A stretch of DNA of 61,435 bases from Streptomyces celluloflavus (GCA_000720995.1 JOEL01000037.1:1-61435); one strand, 5' to 3'; numbered from the stretch's first letter, positions 1 through 8,469 are shown. Notes: generated by a model from the letters alone, not told the origin. Numbers and translations are program-made.

Positions 1-39
1 ACCACGATCCACCCCGACCGAGCACTCCCCGCGTGACAC

Positions 40-54
40 TGGTCGGACCGACCA
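40..54. repeat. short perfect palindrome upstream of the methyltransferase
   Basis: TGGTCGG and CCGACCA flank a single central A, forming a perfect 7+1+7 inverted repeat. It lies about 60 bp upstream of the methyltransferase start. It could be an operator for that gene or the terminator of a gene lying off the left edge; the sequence alone does not decide. Confidence 0.4.
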
Positions 55-103
55 AGACCAGACCCACCAGCCGGAAAGCCACCTAAATCACCGGTATTGC
101 ATC

Positions 104-109
104 TAGCCT
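104..109 (+). promoter_or_regulatory. candidate -10 box, probable leaderless start
   Basis: TAGCCT lies 6 bp before the GTG start at 116, the spacing expected if transcription starts at or next to the start codon. No Shine-Dalgarno sequence precedes the GTG, so a leaderless mRNA, common in Streptomyces, is likely. No convincing -35 box is seen. Confidence 0.4.
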
Positions 110-115
110 GGCCCG

Positions 116-964
116 GTGACTGATGAGCAGGAGCGGGTGCAGCCGTCGGGAGTGTGGGCCACCGCGGTGGGGGTGGCCAGGGTGCGGGCGCTGGAGAGCG
201 AGCGGGAGAACGCGCTGTTCCGCGACCCACTGGCACAAGCCTTCGCCGCCGCCGGCGGCCTGTGGCCCTCCTCGCCGCCGCCCGCTGACGAGGCCGCGCG
301 ACGCCGCCGGCTGGCCGTATCGCTCTCCATCGTCATCAGGACGAAGTTCCTCGACGACCTGTTGCAGCAAGCCTCCGCGTCCGGGGTCCGGCAGGTCGTG
401 CTGCTCGGCGCCGGTATGGACAGCCGGGCCTTCCGGATGGACTGGCCCGAGGGCACCCGGCTGTTCGAGGTCGACACCGCCGCGCCACTGGGCTTCAAGG
501 CTTCGGTGCTGCGCCAGGAGCGGGCCGTCGCACGCTGCGAGCGGATCACCGTCGCGGTGGATCTGCGTGCGGACTGGCCAGGCGCGCTGGCCGCCGCAGG
601 GCACGACCCGGCCGTGCCGACCGCGTGGATCGCCGAAGGACTACTGATCTATCTGCCCCAGGACGCGGTGGAGCTCCTGCTGGCCCGGATCAGCGCGCAG
701 TCGGCGGCAGGCAGTCGGATGGGGCTGACATTGGGCTCGCGCGGCGTGATCGAGCGCTTCGGCGCGGACGCCGCGCCGGGATCGGCGGCGTCCATGTGGG
801 TCTCGGAGATGCCCGACGACCCGGTGGGCTGGCTGGTCGGACACGGCTGGGAGGCCGACAGCCACACCCTGCGCGAGCGCGCTGCCGCCTACGGCCGCCC
901 GATCAGCACCCCGCCACAGCGCGCGGAGCAGCCCGGCGGGCTGATCTCGGCGGTCCGCCGGTAG
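116..964 (+). CDS. SAM-dependent methyltransferase (leucine carboxyl methyltransferase-like family)
   Basis: This 282-aa protein is a class I SAM-dependent methyltransferase of the actinobacterial family related to leucine carboxyl and polyketide O-methyltransferases. The SAM-binding loop reads VVLLGAGMDSRAFRMDWP at about residues 97-114. It is followed by the family acidic motif FEVDTAAPLGFK and by WIAEGLLIYLP, where this family has W-x-x-EGLL-x-Y. The length fits the usual 270-310 aa. The GTG at 116 is used because it lies just after a -10-like box with no ribosome binding site. The substrate is unknown and neighbours give no clue. It stands alone; the cobalamin genes start on the other strand. 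Confidence 0.85.
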   Translation: MTDEQERVQPSGVWATAVGVARVRALESERENALFRDPLAQAFAAAGGLWPSSPPPADEAARRRRLAVSLSIVIRTKFLDDLLQQASASGVRQVVLLGAGMDSRAFRMDWPEGTRLFEVDTAAPLGFKASVLRQERAVARCERITVAVDLRADWPGALAAAGHDPAVPTAWIAEGLLIYLPQDAVELLLARISAQSAAGSRMGLTLGSRGVIERFGADAAPGSAASMWVSEMPDDPVGWLVGHGWEADSHTLRERAAAYGRPISTPPQRAEQPGGLISAVRR

Positions 965-1202
965 CGCGCCTCCCCGTTCCCTGGACGGTCGATTCCAAGA
1001 TCGGTTCCAAGGGAGCCTGATGAGTGGAGCCGGGTTCATGCGCGGCCGGCCGGTCATGCCAGTCATGCGCGCACTGACCGCCTACGGCCACTGAAACCAC
1101 CATCAGGCGAAGATCAACATTCGCGGGACCGGCAGGGATCCACCCCCGAGACGGGAGCGCACCCGATCCGGCTCGTCTCGGCACAGCTCGGCTCGGCTCG
1201 CC

Positions 1203-1970
1203 TCAGGCGAAAAGGCGGCGCACCCAGTCCACGGCCTCCGCCGGATCCGCCGCCACCGGTACCCCCTCGGGGGCCGGGGGACGGCGGACGAGGACGACCG
1301 GGATGCCCGCCTCGCGTGCCGCCGTCAGTTTCGGGGCGGTCGCGGCGGCGCCGCTGTCCTTGGTGACCAGGACATCGATGCGGTGGCGGCGCAGCAGCTC
1401 GCGTTCGCCGTCGAGGGTGAAGGGGCCGCGGTCGAGGAGGGTCCGCATCCGGGGCGGGTGCGGGGGCTCGGGGGCGTCCACGGAGCGTACGAGGAACCAG
1501 AGGCCGGTCAGGTGGGCGAAGTGGGCCAGCCCCATCCGGCCGGTGGTGAGGAAGACGCGGGCGCCGAGGGCGGGGAGGGCGGCGGCCGCCTCGTCCAGGG
1601 ACGCGACCTGGTGCCAGTCGTCGCCCGGACCCGGGACCCAGCCGGGCCGGCGGACAGCCAGCAGGGGAACATGGGCGGTAGCGGCGGCTTCGGCCGCGTT
1701 GTGACTGATCGTGCCGGCGAAAGGATGGGTGGCGTCGATGAGCGCGTCCACCGCGTGCTCGCGCAGCCAGCGGGCGAGGCCCTCGGGGCCGCCGAACCCT
1801 CCGATGCGGACGTCCCCGGCGGGCAGCCGCGGCGCGGCGACCCGGCCGGCGAGGGAGGTCGTGACCTGCGGTGCGAGGGGCGACGCGACCAGGTCGGCGG
1901 CCAGGCGGCGGGCCTCCGTGGTGCCGCCGAGGATCAGCAGACGGGGCACCGGGCGAGCGGCGTGGTTCAT
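1203..1970 (-). CDS. cobK: cobalt-precorrin-6A / precorrin-6A reductase
   Basis: CobK/CbiJ reduces the corrin macrocycle at C18-C19 with NADPH, converting (cobalt-)precorrin-6A to 6B in cobalamin synthesis; it is cytoplasmic. The N-terminus LLILGGTTEARRLA (residues 10-23) is the family glycine-rich NADPH-binding motif. Further family motifs are ALIDATHPFA in the middle and VLVTKDSGAAAT near the C-terminus, with the conserved K-D-S-G. The 255 aa matches the usual size. It is divergent from cbiD (about 90 bp between starts), so the two probably share a control region. CobM and CobL are encoded nearby. Confidence 0.93.
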   Translation of the reverse strand: MNHAARPVPRLLILGGTTEARRLAADLVASPLAPQVTTSLAGRVAAPRLPAGDVRIGGFGGPEGLARWLREHAVDALIDATHPFAGTISHNAAEAAATAHVPLLAVRRPGWVPGPGDDWHQVASLDEAAAALPALGARVFLTTGRMGLAHFAHLTGLWFLVRSVDAPEPPHPPRMRTLLDRGPFTLDGERELLRRHRIDVLVTKDSGAAATAPKLTAAREAGIPVVLVRRPPAPEGVPVAADPAEAVDWVRRLFA

Positions 1971-2062
1971 GGGGTGCGGGGTCCTCGGTAGCGGGTTCTG
2001 CGGTGGCGGGTGCGCCGGTTACGGATGCGCCGATCGCGGACGCCTCGGTCGCGGGTGCGTCC

Positions 2063-3352
2063 GTGGCTGAAGCGCAACCGAAGGGTACGGGAGGGCGCAG
2101 CGCTCAGCTCGCGCACACCGGGCTGCGGCCCGGCTGGACGACCGGTGCCTGTGCGACGGCGGCGAGTACGGCCGCGTACACCGCGCTGCTGAGCGGCGAT
2201 TTCCCTGATCCGGTCACCATCACGCTGCCCAGGGGACAGACACCCGCCTTCGCGCTCGCCGTGGAGGAGCTGGGAACGGTGGATGAGCCGGGACCGGCGG
2301 GTGAGCTGGGGCCCGTTGAGGATTCGAGCCCCGTGGATGAGCTGGGGCCACCGAGCGAGCCGGGACCGTCGGGACTACGGGGCGAGTCGGGGCCACCGAG
2401 GCGGAGCCCCGTACGGAGCGCCATGGCCGGGGTGGTGAAGGACGCCGGGGACGATCCGGATGTGACGCACGGTGCGCTGATCCGCGCCCGGGTGCGGGCG
2501 CTGCCGGCCGGTTCCGGTGTGGTGTTCAAGGCGGGGCCGGGAGTGGGTACGGTCACCCGCCCCGGGCTGCCGCTGGACGTCGGGGAGCCCGCGATCAACC
2601 CCGTCCCCCGGCAGCTGATCCGCGAGCATCTGGCCGCGGTCGCCGCCCGCTGCGGCGGAAGCGGGGACGTCGAGGTCGAGATCTCGGTCGATCACGGTGC
2701 GGAGATCGCCCGCAGTACCTGGAACCCGCGGCTCGGCATCCTCGGCGGGCTGTCGATCCTGGGCACCACCGGCATCGTCGTCCCGTACTCCTGCTCCGCC
2801 TGGATCGACTCCATCCGGCGCGGGGTGGACGTGGCGCGGGCGGCGGGGCGGCGGCATGTGGCCGGGTGCACCGGTTCGACGTCGGAGAAGACGGTCGTCG
2901 CCCTCCACCACCTCCCCGAGGACGCGCTCCTGGACATGGGTGACTTCGCGGGCGCGGTGCTCAAGTACATCCGCCGCCACCCCGTCGACCGCCTCACCCT
3001 CTGCGGCGGCTTCGCCAAGCTGTCCAAACTGGCGGCCGGGCATCTCGATCTGCACTCCGCGCGCTCCCAGGTGGACAAGGGCTTCCTCGCCGAACTGGCC
3101 CGCCGCGGCGGCGCCGACGAGCCCCTGGCCACCGCCGTCGCCGAGGCCAACACCGGTCTCGCGGCCCTCCAGCTCTGCGCGGCGGCCGGCGTCCCCCTCG
3201 GCGACCTGGTCGCCGCCACGGCCCGCGACGAGGCCCTCGCCGTCCTCCGCGGCGCCCCCGTCGCGGTCGACGTCATCTGCATCGACCGGGCGGGGATGGT
3301 GGTGGGCCGGGCGGAGCCACGGGGGCCGGAGGGTCGGCGGGGCAGCGCCTGA
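2063..3352 (+). CDS. cbiD: cobalt-precorrin-5B (C1)-methyltransferase
   Basis: CbiD methylates C1 of cobalt-precorrin-5B in the anaerobic-type cobalamin pathway and replaces CobF. The hallmark LRPGWTTGACATAA opens the domain. Later family motifs are KDAGDDPDVTHGA, VGTVTRPGL, NPVPR, LGILGGLSILGTTGIVVPYS and GCTGSTSEKT. From GTG 2063 the protein is 429 aa, against about 350-380 usually. The surplus is a Gly/Pro/Glu/Ser-rich insert (bases about 2270-2400, repeats like DELGPPSEPGP) between the first strand pair and KDAGDDP. The start is uncertain: GTG 2003 is also in frame and neither has a clear ribosome binding site. The frame stays open upstream to 1871, but that part overlaps cobK and looks non-coding. 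Confidence 0.88.
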   Translation: MAEAQPKGTGGRSAQLAHTGLRPGWTTGACATAASTAAYTALLSGDFPDPVTITLPRGQTPAFALAVEELGTVDEPGPAGELGPVEDSSPVDELGPPSEPGPSGLRGESGPPRRSPVRSAMAGVVKDAGDDPDVTHGALIRARVRALPAGSGVVFKAGPGVGTVTRPGLPLDVGEPAINPVPRQLIREHLAAVAARCGGSGDVEVEISVDHGAEIARSTWNPRLGILGGLSILGTTGIVVPYSCSAWIDSIRRGVDVARAAGRRHVAGCTGSTSEKTVVALHHLPEDALLDMGDFAGAVLKYIRRHPVDRLTLCGGFAKLSKLAAGHLDLHSARSQVDKGFLAELARRGGADEPLATAVAEANTGLAALQLCAAAGVPLGDLVAATARDEALAVLRGAPVAVDVICIDRAGMVVGRAEPRGPEGRRGSA

Positions 3353-3418
3353 GCGTGTTCCGCACACCGGACGGCGGCCCGGCGCCCCGTGCCCAGGGCG
3401 GCGGGCACCCAAGCTCCA

Positions 3419-3445
3419 GGTCCGGACCCGTCGTCAGCCCGGACC
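3419..3445. terminator. possible stem-loop between convergent cbiD and cobM
   Basis: GGTCCGG (3419-3425) pairs with CCGGACC (3439-3445) across a 13-nt loop. It lies in the 175-bp gap between the convergent 3' ends of cbiD and cobM, where a two-way terminator is expected. There is no U-tract, which is normal for Streptomyces. Confidence 0.3.
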
Positions 3446-3527
3446 CGGCATCCACATCTGCATATCGGCGTCGGCGTCGGCCGGGATGCCCGTTCCCGAG
3501 CGGGTAACGGGCGCGTACGCACGCGGT

Positions 3528-4343
3528 TTACGGAGCGTCCACCGCCGACGCATCGGCCCGCGCGTCCCCCGCCGCACCGCAAGCGCCCTCCCCCGCCGCG
3601 TGCGGGCGTTCGCGGTCCGCCGAGTAGAGGTGGCTGTCGCGGAACCGGTCGGCGGCGAGGGTGCGGCCGACCAGGATGACGGCCGTGCGGACGATGCCGG
3701 CCGCCTTCACCTGATCGGCGATATCGGCGAGGGTGCCGCGCAGGACGACTTCGTCGGGGCGGGAGGCCATCGCGACGACGGCGGCCGGGCAGTCGGCCCC
3801 GTAGTGCGGCAGCAGTTCGTCGACCACCCGGTCCACGTACATCGCGGCCAGGTGCAGGACGAGCAGCGCGCCACTGCGGCCGAGGGTGGCGAGGTCCTCG
3901 CCCTCGGGCATGGGGGTGGCGCGCTGGGCGACACGGGTGAGAATGACGGTCTGGCCGACGGTCGGCACGGTCAGCTCGCGCTTGAGGGCGGCGGCCGCGG
4001 CGGCGAACGCCGGAACGCCCGGCACGACCTCGTACGGCACACCGGCCGCGTCCAGGCGGCGCATCTGTTCGGCGACGGCGCTGAAGACGGACGGGTCGCC
4101 GGAGTGCAGCCGGGCGACGTCGTGGCCCTCCTCATGGGCCCGGACCATCTCCCCGGTGATCGCGTCGAGGTCCAGCTGCGCGGTGTCGATGAGACGGGCG
4201 CCGGGCGGGCACTCGGCGAGCAGTTCGCGCGGCACCAGGCTGCCCGCGTACAGGCAGACCCCGCAGGCGGCCAGGGTGCGGGCGCCACGCACGGTGATCA
4301 GGTCGGCGGCGCCGGGGCCCGCCCCGATGAAGTAGACGGTCAT
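3528..4343 (-). CDS. cobM: precorrin-4 C11-methyltransferase
   Basis: CobM/CbiF transfers a methyl group from SAM to C11 of precorrin-4 (or the cobalt form). The sequence is a typical tetrapyrrole methylase: FIGAGPGAADLITVRG at residues 5-20, then CLYAGSLVP, ARLHSGDPSVFSA (family motif GDPxxFxA), PYEVVPGVPAF, and VILTRVAQRATPMPEGEDLA, which is specific to CobM. The start is ATG 4343 because the methylase fold begins at once and the ATG overlaps the cobL stop by 4 bp, implying translational coupling. The 271 aa includes a low-complexity Ala/Asp tail of about 20 residues beyond the usual end. It is the second gene of a cobL-cobM operon. Confidence 0.95.
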   Translation of the reverse strand: MTVYFIGAGPGAADLITVRGARTLAACGVCLYAGSLVPRELLAECPPGARLIDTAQLDLDAITGEMVRAHEEGHDVARLHSGDPSVFSAVAEQMRRLDAAGVPYEVVPGVPAFAAAAAALKRELTVPTVGQTVILTRVAQRATPMPEGEDLATLGRSGALLVLHLAAMYVDRVVDELLPHYGADCPAAVVAMASRPDEVVLRGTLADIADQVKAAGIVRTAVILVGRTLAADRFRDSHLYSADRERPHAAGEGACGAAGDARADASAVDAP

Positions 4344-5935
4344 CGTGGGTCTTCGCTCTCGTGAGGGAGGGTGTTGGCGAGGAGGGAGGTGGGTGTCCGG
4401 GGTGTCCCGGGCGATTTGACCGCCGTCCACTGGGTGACCGGCATCGCCTGCCGCCAGCCGGTGAAGCCGCCGACCGGCACCGCGTGCGCGACGGCCAGCC
4501 GGACCAGTTCGCCGCCGTGCCGCCGGTACCAGTCGGCGAGCAGCGCCTCGGACTCCAGCGTCACCGTGTTGGCGACGATCCGGCCGCCCGCGGGCAGCGC
4601 GTCCCAGCACGCGGCCAGCAGACCGGGGACGGTCAGCCCGCCGCCGATGAACACCGCGTCCGGCGTCGGCAGACCGGCCAGCGCCGCGGGCGCGCGCCCG
4701 GTGACGACGCGCAGCGCGGGCACGCCGAGCGCGCGTGCGTTACGGCCGATCCGCTCGGCCCGTACGGGATCGCGCTCGACGCTGACCGCCCGGCAGCCGC
4801 GGTGGGCGCGCAGCCACTCGATGGCGATGGAGCCGGAGCCGCCGCCGATGTCCCACAGCAGTTCACCGGGGGCGGGCGCCAGCGCGGCGAGGGTGGCGGC
4901 GCGGACATGGCGCTTGGTCAGCTGGCCGTCGTGCTCGTACGCCGCGTCGGGCAGCCCCGGCACGGCCGACAGCCGCAGCGTGCCGGGCTCCCGGACACAG
5001 TCCAGGGCGATGACGTTCAGCGGGTCGATGTCGGTCGGAGCGACGTTCAGGGGGGCGGTGTCGATCGGGATGGCGTCCAGGGGGGCGATGTCGGCGGCCG
5101 GGGTGACGTCGTTCGGAGGGACGATGCCGACGGCCGGGGTGACGTTCGGAGGATCGGCGTCAGCCGGGGTGACGTTCAGCGGATCGGCGTCAGCCGGGTG
5201 GTGGGCGGCGGTGATCGCGTCGCGGGTCTCCGGGGGCCACTCCGCCGCCGTGCCCTCGGCGGTCCGTTCGCGGTCGCCGCCGAGCTGTTGCAGGACCCGC
5301 ATCCGGGTCGGGCCGTAGCCGTGCGCGCGCAGCAGCGTCGCGACCTCGGCGGGGGTGCCGGCGCCCGCGGAGAGCACCAGCACCCGGCGGCCGTCGTACA
5401 GCGCGGCGAGCAGGTTCTCGGCGGGCCGCCCGACGAGCGTGACGACCTCGGTCTCCTCCACCGGCCACCCGAGCCGGGCGCAGGCGTACGAGACGGAGGA
5501 GGGGTGCGGGAGCACCCGCAGCCGCGGGGCGGACGGGGCGGTGTGGGGGGCCGGGCCATCGGACATGACCGTCACGGCCTCCTCCAACACCTCGGTCAGC
5601 GTCCGCCCGATCCCGTAGAACATCGGGTCGCCGCTGGCCAGAACGGCGACCCGGCGGCCGGCGTGCGCGGCGAGCAGACCGGGGACGGCCGGACGCAGCG
5701 GCGAGGGCCAGGCGACCCGCTCGCCCGCGCACTCCGCGGGCAGCAGCGCAAGCTGCCGCGCCCCGCCGATCAGCGTCTCGGCGGTGCGCAGCGCCTCCCG
5801 GGACGCGTCGGGCAGACCGTCCCAGCCGTCGGCCCCGATACCCACGACGGTCACCGCCGACGGCAGGGAGGCGGGCGGTGCGGGCGGTGCTGCCGGGCCG
5901 GACGGTGTCGTCGGCCCAGGTGGTGCGGGGGTCAC
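4340..5935 (-). CDS. cobL: precorrin-6Y C5,15-methyltransferase (decarboxylating), CbiE-CbiT fusion
   Basis: CobL methylates C5 and C15 and decarboxylates the C12 side chain of precorrin-6Y. The N-terminal CbiE-like tetrapyrrole methylase runs from VTVVGIGADGW (about residue 28) through LASGDPMFYGIG to about residue 235. The C-terminal CbiT-like domain begins near KRHVRAATLAAL and carries the SAM motif LLWDIGGGSGSIAIEWLR. The usual length is 400-420 aa; here it is 531. Most of the excess is a repetitive linker (bases about 4995-5215) built of copies like ADADPLNVTPA, separating the two catalytic domains. The start is GTG 5935 and its ribosome binding site is weak. It overlaps cobM by 4 bp. 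Confidence 0.93.
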   Translation of the reverse strand: MTPAPPGPTTPSGPAAPPAPPASLPSAVTVVGIGADGWDGLPDASREALRTAETLIGGARQLALLPAECAGERVAWPSPLRPAVPGLLAAHAGRRVAVLASGDPMFYGIGRTLTEVLEEAVTVMSDGPAPHTAPSAPRLRVLPHPSSVSYACARLGWPVEETEVVTLVGRPAENLLAALYDGRRVLVLSAGAGTPAEVATLLRAHGYGPTRMRVLQQLGGDRERTAEGTAAEWPPETRDAITAAHHPADADPLNVTPADADPPNVTPAVGIVPPNDVTPAADIAPLDAIPIDTAPLNVAPTDIDPLNVIALDCVREPGTLRLSAVPGLPDAAYEHDGQLTKRHVRAATLAALAPAPGELLWDIGGGSGSIAIEWLRAHRGCRAVSVERDPVRAERIGRNARALGVPALRVVTGRAPAALAGLPTPDAVFIGGGLTVPGLLAACWDALPAGGRIVANTVTLESEALLADWYRRHGGELVRLAVAHAVPVGGFTGWRQAMPVTQWTAVKSPGTPRTPTSLLANTLPHESEDPR

Positions 5936-6316
5936 TGCCGAGTACCTCGGGATCGCGGTAAGGGTGAGATGAACGGCTTCGCACTCTACTGACCGGGGCG
6001 TCGCCCCGTGACAGCGAACCTTGATCGATTACTGCCGATACTGCTGGTCACTGCTGATTGCCGCCGACGCTCGGCCTCGGAGTGCCTCCGGAGGGCTCCC
6101 TTGCTCCGAAGGCTCCCTCGCCATCATCGGGCAAGTGCCGTCAGCGGGTGAGTGCCGCCGTCGGTCGCGGACGCCGCAGCAACCACTGCCAGAAACTGCG
6201 GCGGGGCGGCTTGGCCCCGCGCACCCTCCGTCCTCTTGCCTTCCCCTTTGCTGGCCCCCCGTTCCCCTTATTGCCTACACTTCGCAATTACTCACTCAAT
6301 GCAAGAAGGGACCGCG
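5936..6316. other. intergenic region between cobL and tsaD-like gene
   Basis: These 381 bp separate two divergent genes. A perfect 7+1+7 palindrome (CGGGGCG T CGCCCCG) lies at 5994-6008, about 60 bp upstream of cobL on its own strand. I looked for a cobalamin riboswitch on both strands and found no B12 box and no convincing core. The last 60 bp before 6317 are AT-richer and probably hold the tsaD-like promoter. Confidence 0.4.
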
Positions 6317-7522
6317 ATGCCGACGAAGAAGTGGTCCGCGGGCTCGCCGCGGGGCGGGGCCGCCGGCTCCGTGCGCGGCCGTACCGCCGGCTCCCCCGTC
6401 GTGCTGGGTATCGAGTCCTCCTGCGACGAGACCGGTGCGGGGCTGGTGTGCGACGGGCGGCTGCTCGGGCATGCGCTGGCGTCGAGCATGGATGAGCACG
6501 CCCGGTTCGGCGGGGTGGTGCCGGAGATCGCCGCGCGCGCCCATGTGCACGCCCTGACGCCCGTGGTGCGTGAGGCGCTGGACGACGCGGGGCTGACGGC
6601 CGCCGATATCGGGGCGGTCGCGGTGACCACCGGTCCGGGGCTCTCCGGTGCGCTTCAGGTGGGGCTGGCCGGTGCGAAGGGGCTGGCGTACGCGCTCGGC
6701 GTCCCGCTGTACGGCGTCCACCACCTGGCCGGGCATGTCGCCGCCGACACCCTCGAACACGGCCCGCTGCCCGACCCCTGCGTGGTGCTGATCGTCTCCG
6801 GCGGCCACACCTCGCTGCTGCTCGTACGCGATCTGGCCCGCGACCCGATCACGCACCTCAGCGACACCCTGGACGACGCCGCCGGGGAGTGCTTCGACAA
6901 GGTCGCCCGGGTCTTCGGGCTGCCCTATCCGGGCGGCCCGGCCATCGACCGGACCGCGCGCACGGGGGATCCGCGCGCGGTCCCGTTCCCCCGTCCGCTC
7001 ACCACGGGCCCGTCCGCGAACCGCTTCACGTTCTCCTTCTCGGGCCTGAAGACCGCGGCGGCCCGCTGGGCGGAACGCCATCACGCCGCCGGACTGCCCC
7101 TCCCGCTCGCCGACGGCGCGGCCTCGCTCCAGGAGGCGGTCGCCGATGTCCTCACCCGCAAGGCGGTGGCCGCCTGCACCGAACACGGTGTACGGACCCT
7201 GGTCGTGGTCGGCGGTGTGGCCGCCAACTCGCGGGTCCGCGCGCTGGCCCAGGAGCGCTGCGCCGCGGCCGGTATCACCCTGCGCGTACCGCCGCTGCGG
7301 CTGTGCACCGACAACGGCGCGATGATCGCCGCCGTCGGCGACCTCCTGGTCCGCGCGGGCGCCGAACCGGCCCCGCTGGACGTCTCGATCGACCCGTCGG
7401 CGCCGCTGGAGTACGCGGCGCTGCATCCGGTGGCACGAGGGCCGCACCTGGTGACACCAGGGACGTACCCGGTGGCACCAGGGCAGCACCCGGTGGCACC
7501 AGGGCCGTACCCGTCGGGGTGA
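6317..7522 (+). CDS. tsaD: TsaD-family tRNA threonylcarbamoyladenosine protein with a repeat tail
   Basis: TsaD (Kae1/YgjD, ASKHA fold) transfers threonylcarbamoyl to A37 of ANN-decoding tRNAs, together with TsaB and TsaE. The signature is clear: [14 protein letters not shown] (residues about 32-45), the metal-binding [26 protein letters not shown] (second metal histidine pair), [40 protein letters not shown] and [12 protein letters not shown] 6317 follows AAGAAGGGA at a good distance. The protein has 401 aa against about 340-365 usually: a 30-aa basic N-terminus and a C-terminal tail made of PVAPG-type repeats. It is isolated here, without tsaB/tsaE/rimI beside it, so it may be a second copy. 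Confidence 0.9.
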   Translation: MPTKKWSAGSPRGGAAGSVRGRTAGSPVVLGIESSCDETGAGLVCDGRLLGHALASSMDEHARFGGVVPEIAARAHVHALTPVVREALDDAGLTAADIGAVAVTTGPGLSGALQVGLAGAKGLAYALGVPLYGVHHLAGHVAADTLEHGPLPDPCVVLIVSGGHTSLLLVRDLARDPITHLSDTLDDAAGECFDKVARVFGLPYPGGPAIDRTARTGDPRAVPFPRPLTTGPSANRFTFSFSGLKTAAARWAERHHAAGLPLPLADGAASLQEAVADVLTRKAVAACTEHGVRTLVVVGGVAANSRVRALAQERCAAAGITLRVPPLRLCTDNGAMIAAVGDLLVRAGAEPAPLDVSIDPSAPLEYAALHPVARGPHLVTPGTYPVAPGQHPVAPGPYPSG

Positions 7523-7548
7523 GGGCCGCACCGCTGAGGTGCGGGCCC
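7523..7548. terminator. stem-loop after the tsaD-like gene
   Basis: GGGCCGCACC pairs with GGTGCGGGCCC (one bulged G) around the loop GCTGA, directly after the TGA stop at 7520-7522. It sits between convergent genes and is GC-rich without a U-tract. Confidence 0.6.
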
Positions 7549-7552
7549 CGCG

Positions 7553-7627
7553 GACACGGTGTCCGCAGACGCCGTGTCCGCAGACACCACGTCCCCAGGC
7601 ACGGCGTCCCCAGGCACGGCGTCCGTC
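7553..7627. repeat. five tandem 15-nt repeats between convergent genes
   Basis: Five head-to-tail 15-nt units run from 7553 to 7627, the first reading GACACGGTGTCCGCA. Unit 1 contains the palindrome GACAC-G-GTGTC. Later units drift (for example GGCACGGCGTCCCCA). They follow the tsaD-like terminator and run into the stop codon of the DeoR gene. A similar slippage pattern is seen in the tsaD-like C-terminal codons just upstream. Confidence 0.85.
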
Positions 7628-8384
7628 ACACCCGCCGTACCACCACCCCGGCCGCCGTCAGGGCGTCCACGGCCTCGTCCGGCGCGGCCGTGTCGGTCAC
7701 CACGACGTCGAGGGCGGTGGCGGCCGCGACGAAGGCCAGCGCCGTACGGGAGAGCTTCGCCGCGTCGGCGACCGCGATCACCCGGCGGGCCGAGGCCATC
7801 GCGGCGCGTTTGATCGCCGCGTCGGCCAGGTCGTACGCGGTCAGCCCGTCCCCCGGCGTCAGCCCGCAGCAGCCGATGACGGCGGTGTCGAAGCGCAGCG
7901 CGGCCAGTGACGCCTCGGCGAGCGGGCCGGTCACCGCCAGTTCGCCGGGGCGGGGCTCGCCGCCCGGCAGCAGCAGTTTGAGCGTGGGGGCACCAGCCAG
8001 GACGTTGGCGGCGTGCAGCGAGAGCGGCAGCGCGGTGAGCGGGCGGTCGCGCAGCGCCTTGGCGACCTCCAGGCAGGTCGTACCGCTGTCGATGAGGACG
8101 GACTCACCGTCGGCGATCTGCCCGGCCACCTCGGCGGCGATCCGCTCCTTGACGTCCAGGCCCTCCCGGACGCGCAGTCCGAACGGCGGCCCCTCGCCGC
8201 GCAGTACGAGGCTTCTGGCGCCACCGCGGTAGCGCTCCAGTACGCCCTGTTCCGCCAGGTGCTCCAGATCGCGCCGGATGGTCATCTCCGAGGCGCCCGT
8301 GAGCGCGGCCAGTTCCGTGACGCTCAGCCGCTCGGACTCGCGCAGGGCCCGGGTGATCAAAGTGAGCCGGTCGGTACTCGACAT
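7626..8384 (-). CDS. DeoR-family transcriptional regulator
   Basis: This is a sugar-metabolism type repressor. The N-terminal DeoR helix-turn-helix spans about residues 4-58, with the family pattern LSVTELAALTGASEMTIRRDLEHLAEQGVLERYRGGA. The C-terminal DeoRC sensor domain carries DSGTTCLEVAKAL, the phosphosugar-binding loop. I chose ATG 8384 because the helix-turn-helix then begins at the usual distance; ATG 8396 and 8411 are also in frame. A promoter candidate on this strand is TTGACT (8426-8431) with TGCGAT (8403-8408), 17 bp apart. The gene is divergent from an MFS transporter across a strong inverted repeat, so it probably represses itself and the transporter. The inducer is unknown. Confidence 0.9.
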   Translation of the reverse strand: MSSTDRLTLITRALRESERLSVTELAALTGASEMTIRRDLEHLAEQGVLERYRGGARSLVLRGEGPPFGLRVREGLDVKERIAAEVAGQIADGESVLIDSGTTCLEVAKALRDRPLTALPLSLHAANVLAGAPTLKLLLPGGEPRPGELAVTGPLAEASLAALRFDTAVIGCCGLTPGDGLTAYDLADAAIKRAAMASARRVIAVADAAKLSRTALAFVAAATALDVVVTDTAAPDEAVDALTAAGVVVRRV

Positions 8385-8431
8385 CCCCGCATACATGCCC
8401 GTATCGCACATCCATAACGTTCATAAGTCAA

Positions 8432-8460
8432 GCTAGCGAACATGATATGCGTTCGTTAGC
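8432..8460. promoter_or_regulatory. operator-like inverted repeat between DeoR regulator and MFS transporter
   Basis: GCTAGCGAAC (8432-8441) and GTTCGTTAGC (8451-8460) are inverted copies with one mismatch, separated by 9 bp (ATGATATGC). The site ends 9 bp before the transporter ATG and lies just upstream of the deoR -35 box, so a bound repressor would block both promoters. This is inferred from position and symmetry. Confidence 0.75.
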
Positions 8461-8469
8461 CTCCGGAAG

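Noticed and set aside
1020-1094. 24-codon frame (MSGAGFMRGRPVM...) after the methyltransferase gene
   Set aside because: GGGAG precedes the ATG, but 24 codons with no homology, no conserved context and no promoter are not enough.
6060-6240. Possible cobalamin riboswitch between cobL and the tsaD-like gene
   Set aside because: Some fragments (GGTGAGTGCC, CCACTG) look similar, but there is no B12 box, no GGGAA and no GTGnnAATCC core on either strand, and the tsaD-like gene is not a usual target.
7553-7627. CRISPR array
   Set aside because: Units are contiguous 15-mers without spacers; this is a simple tandem repeat.
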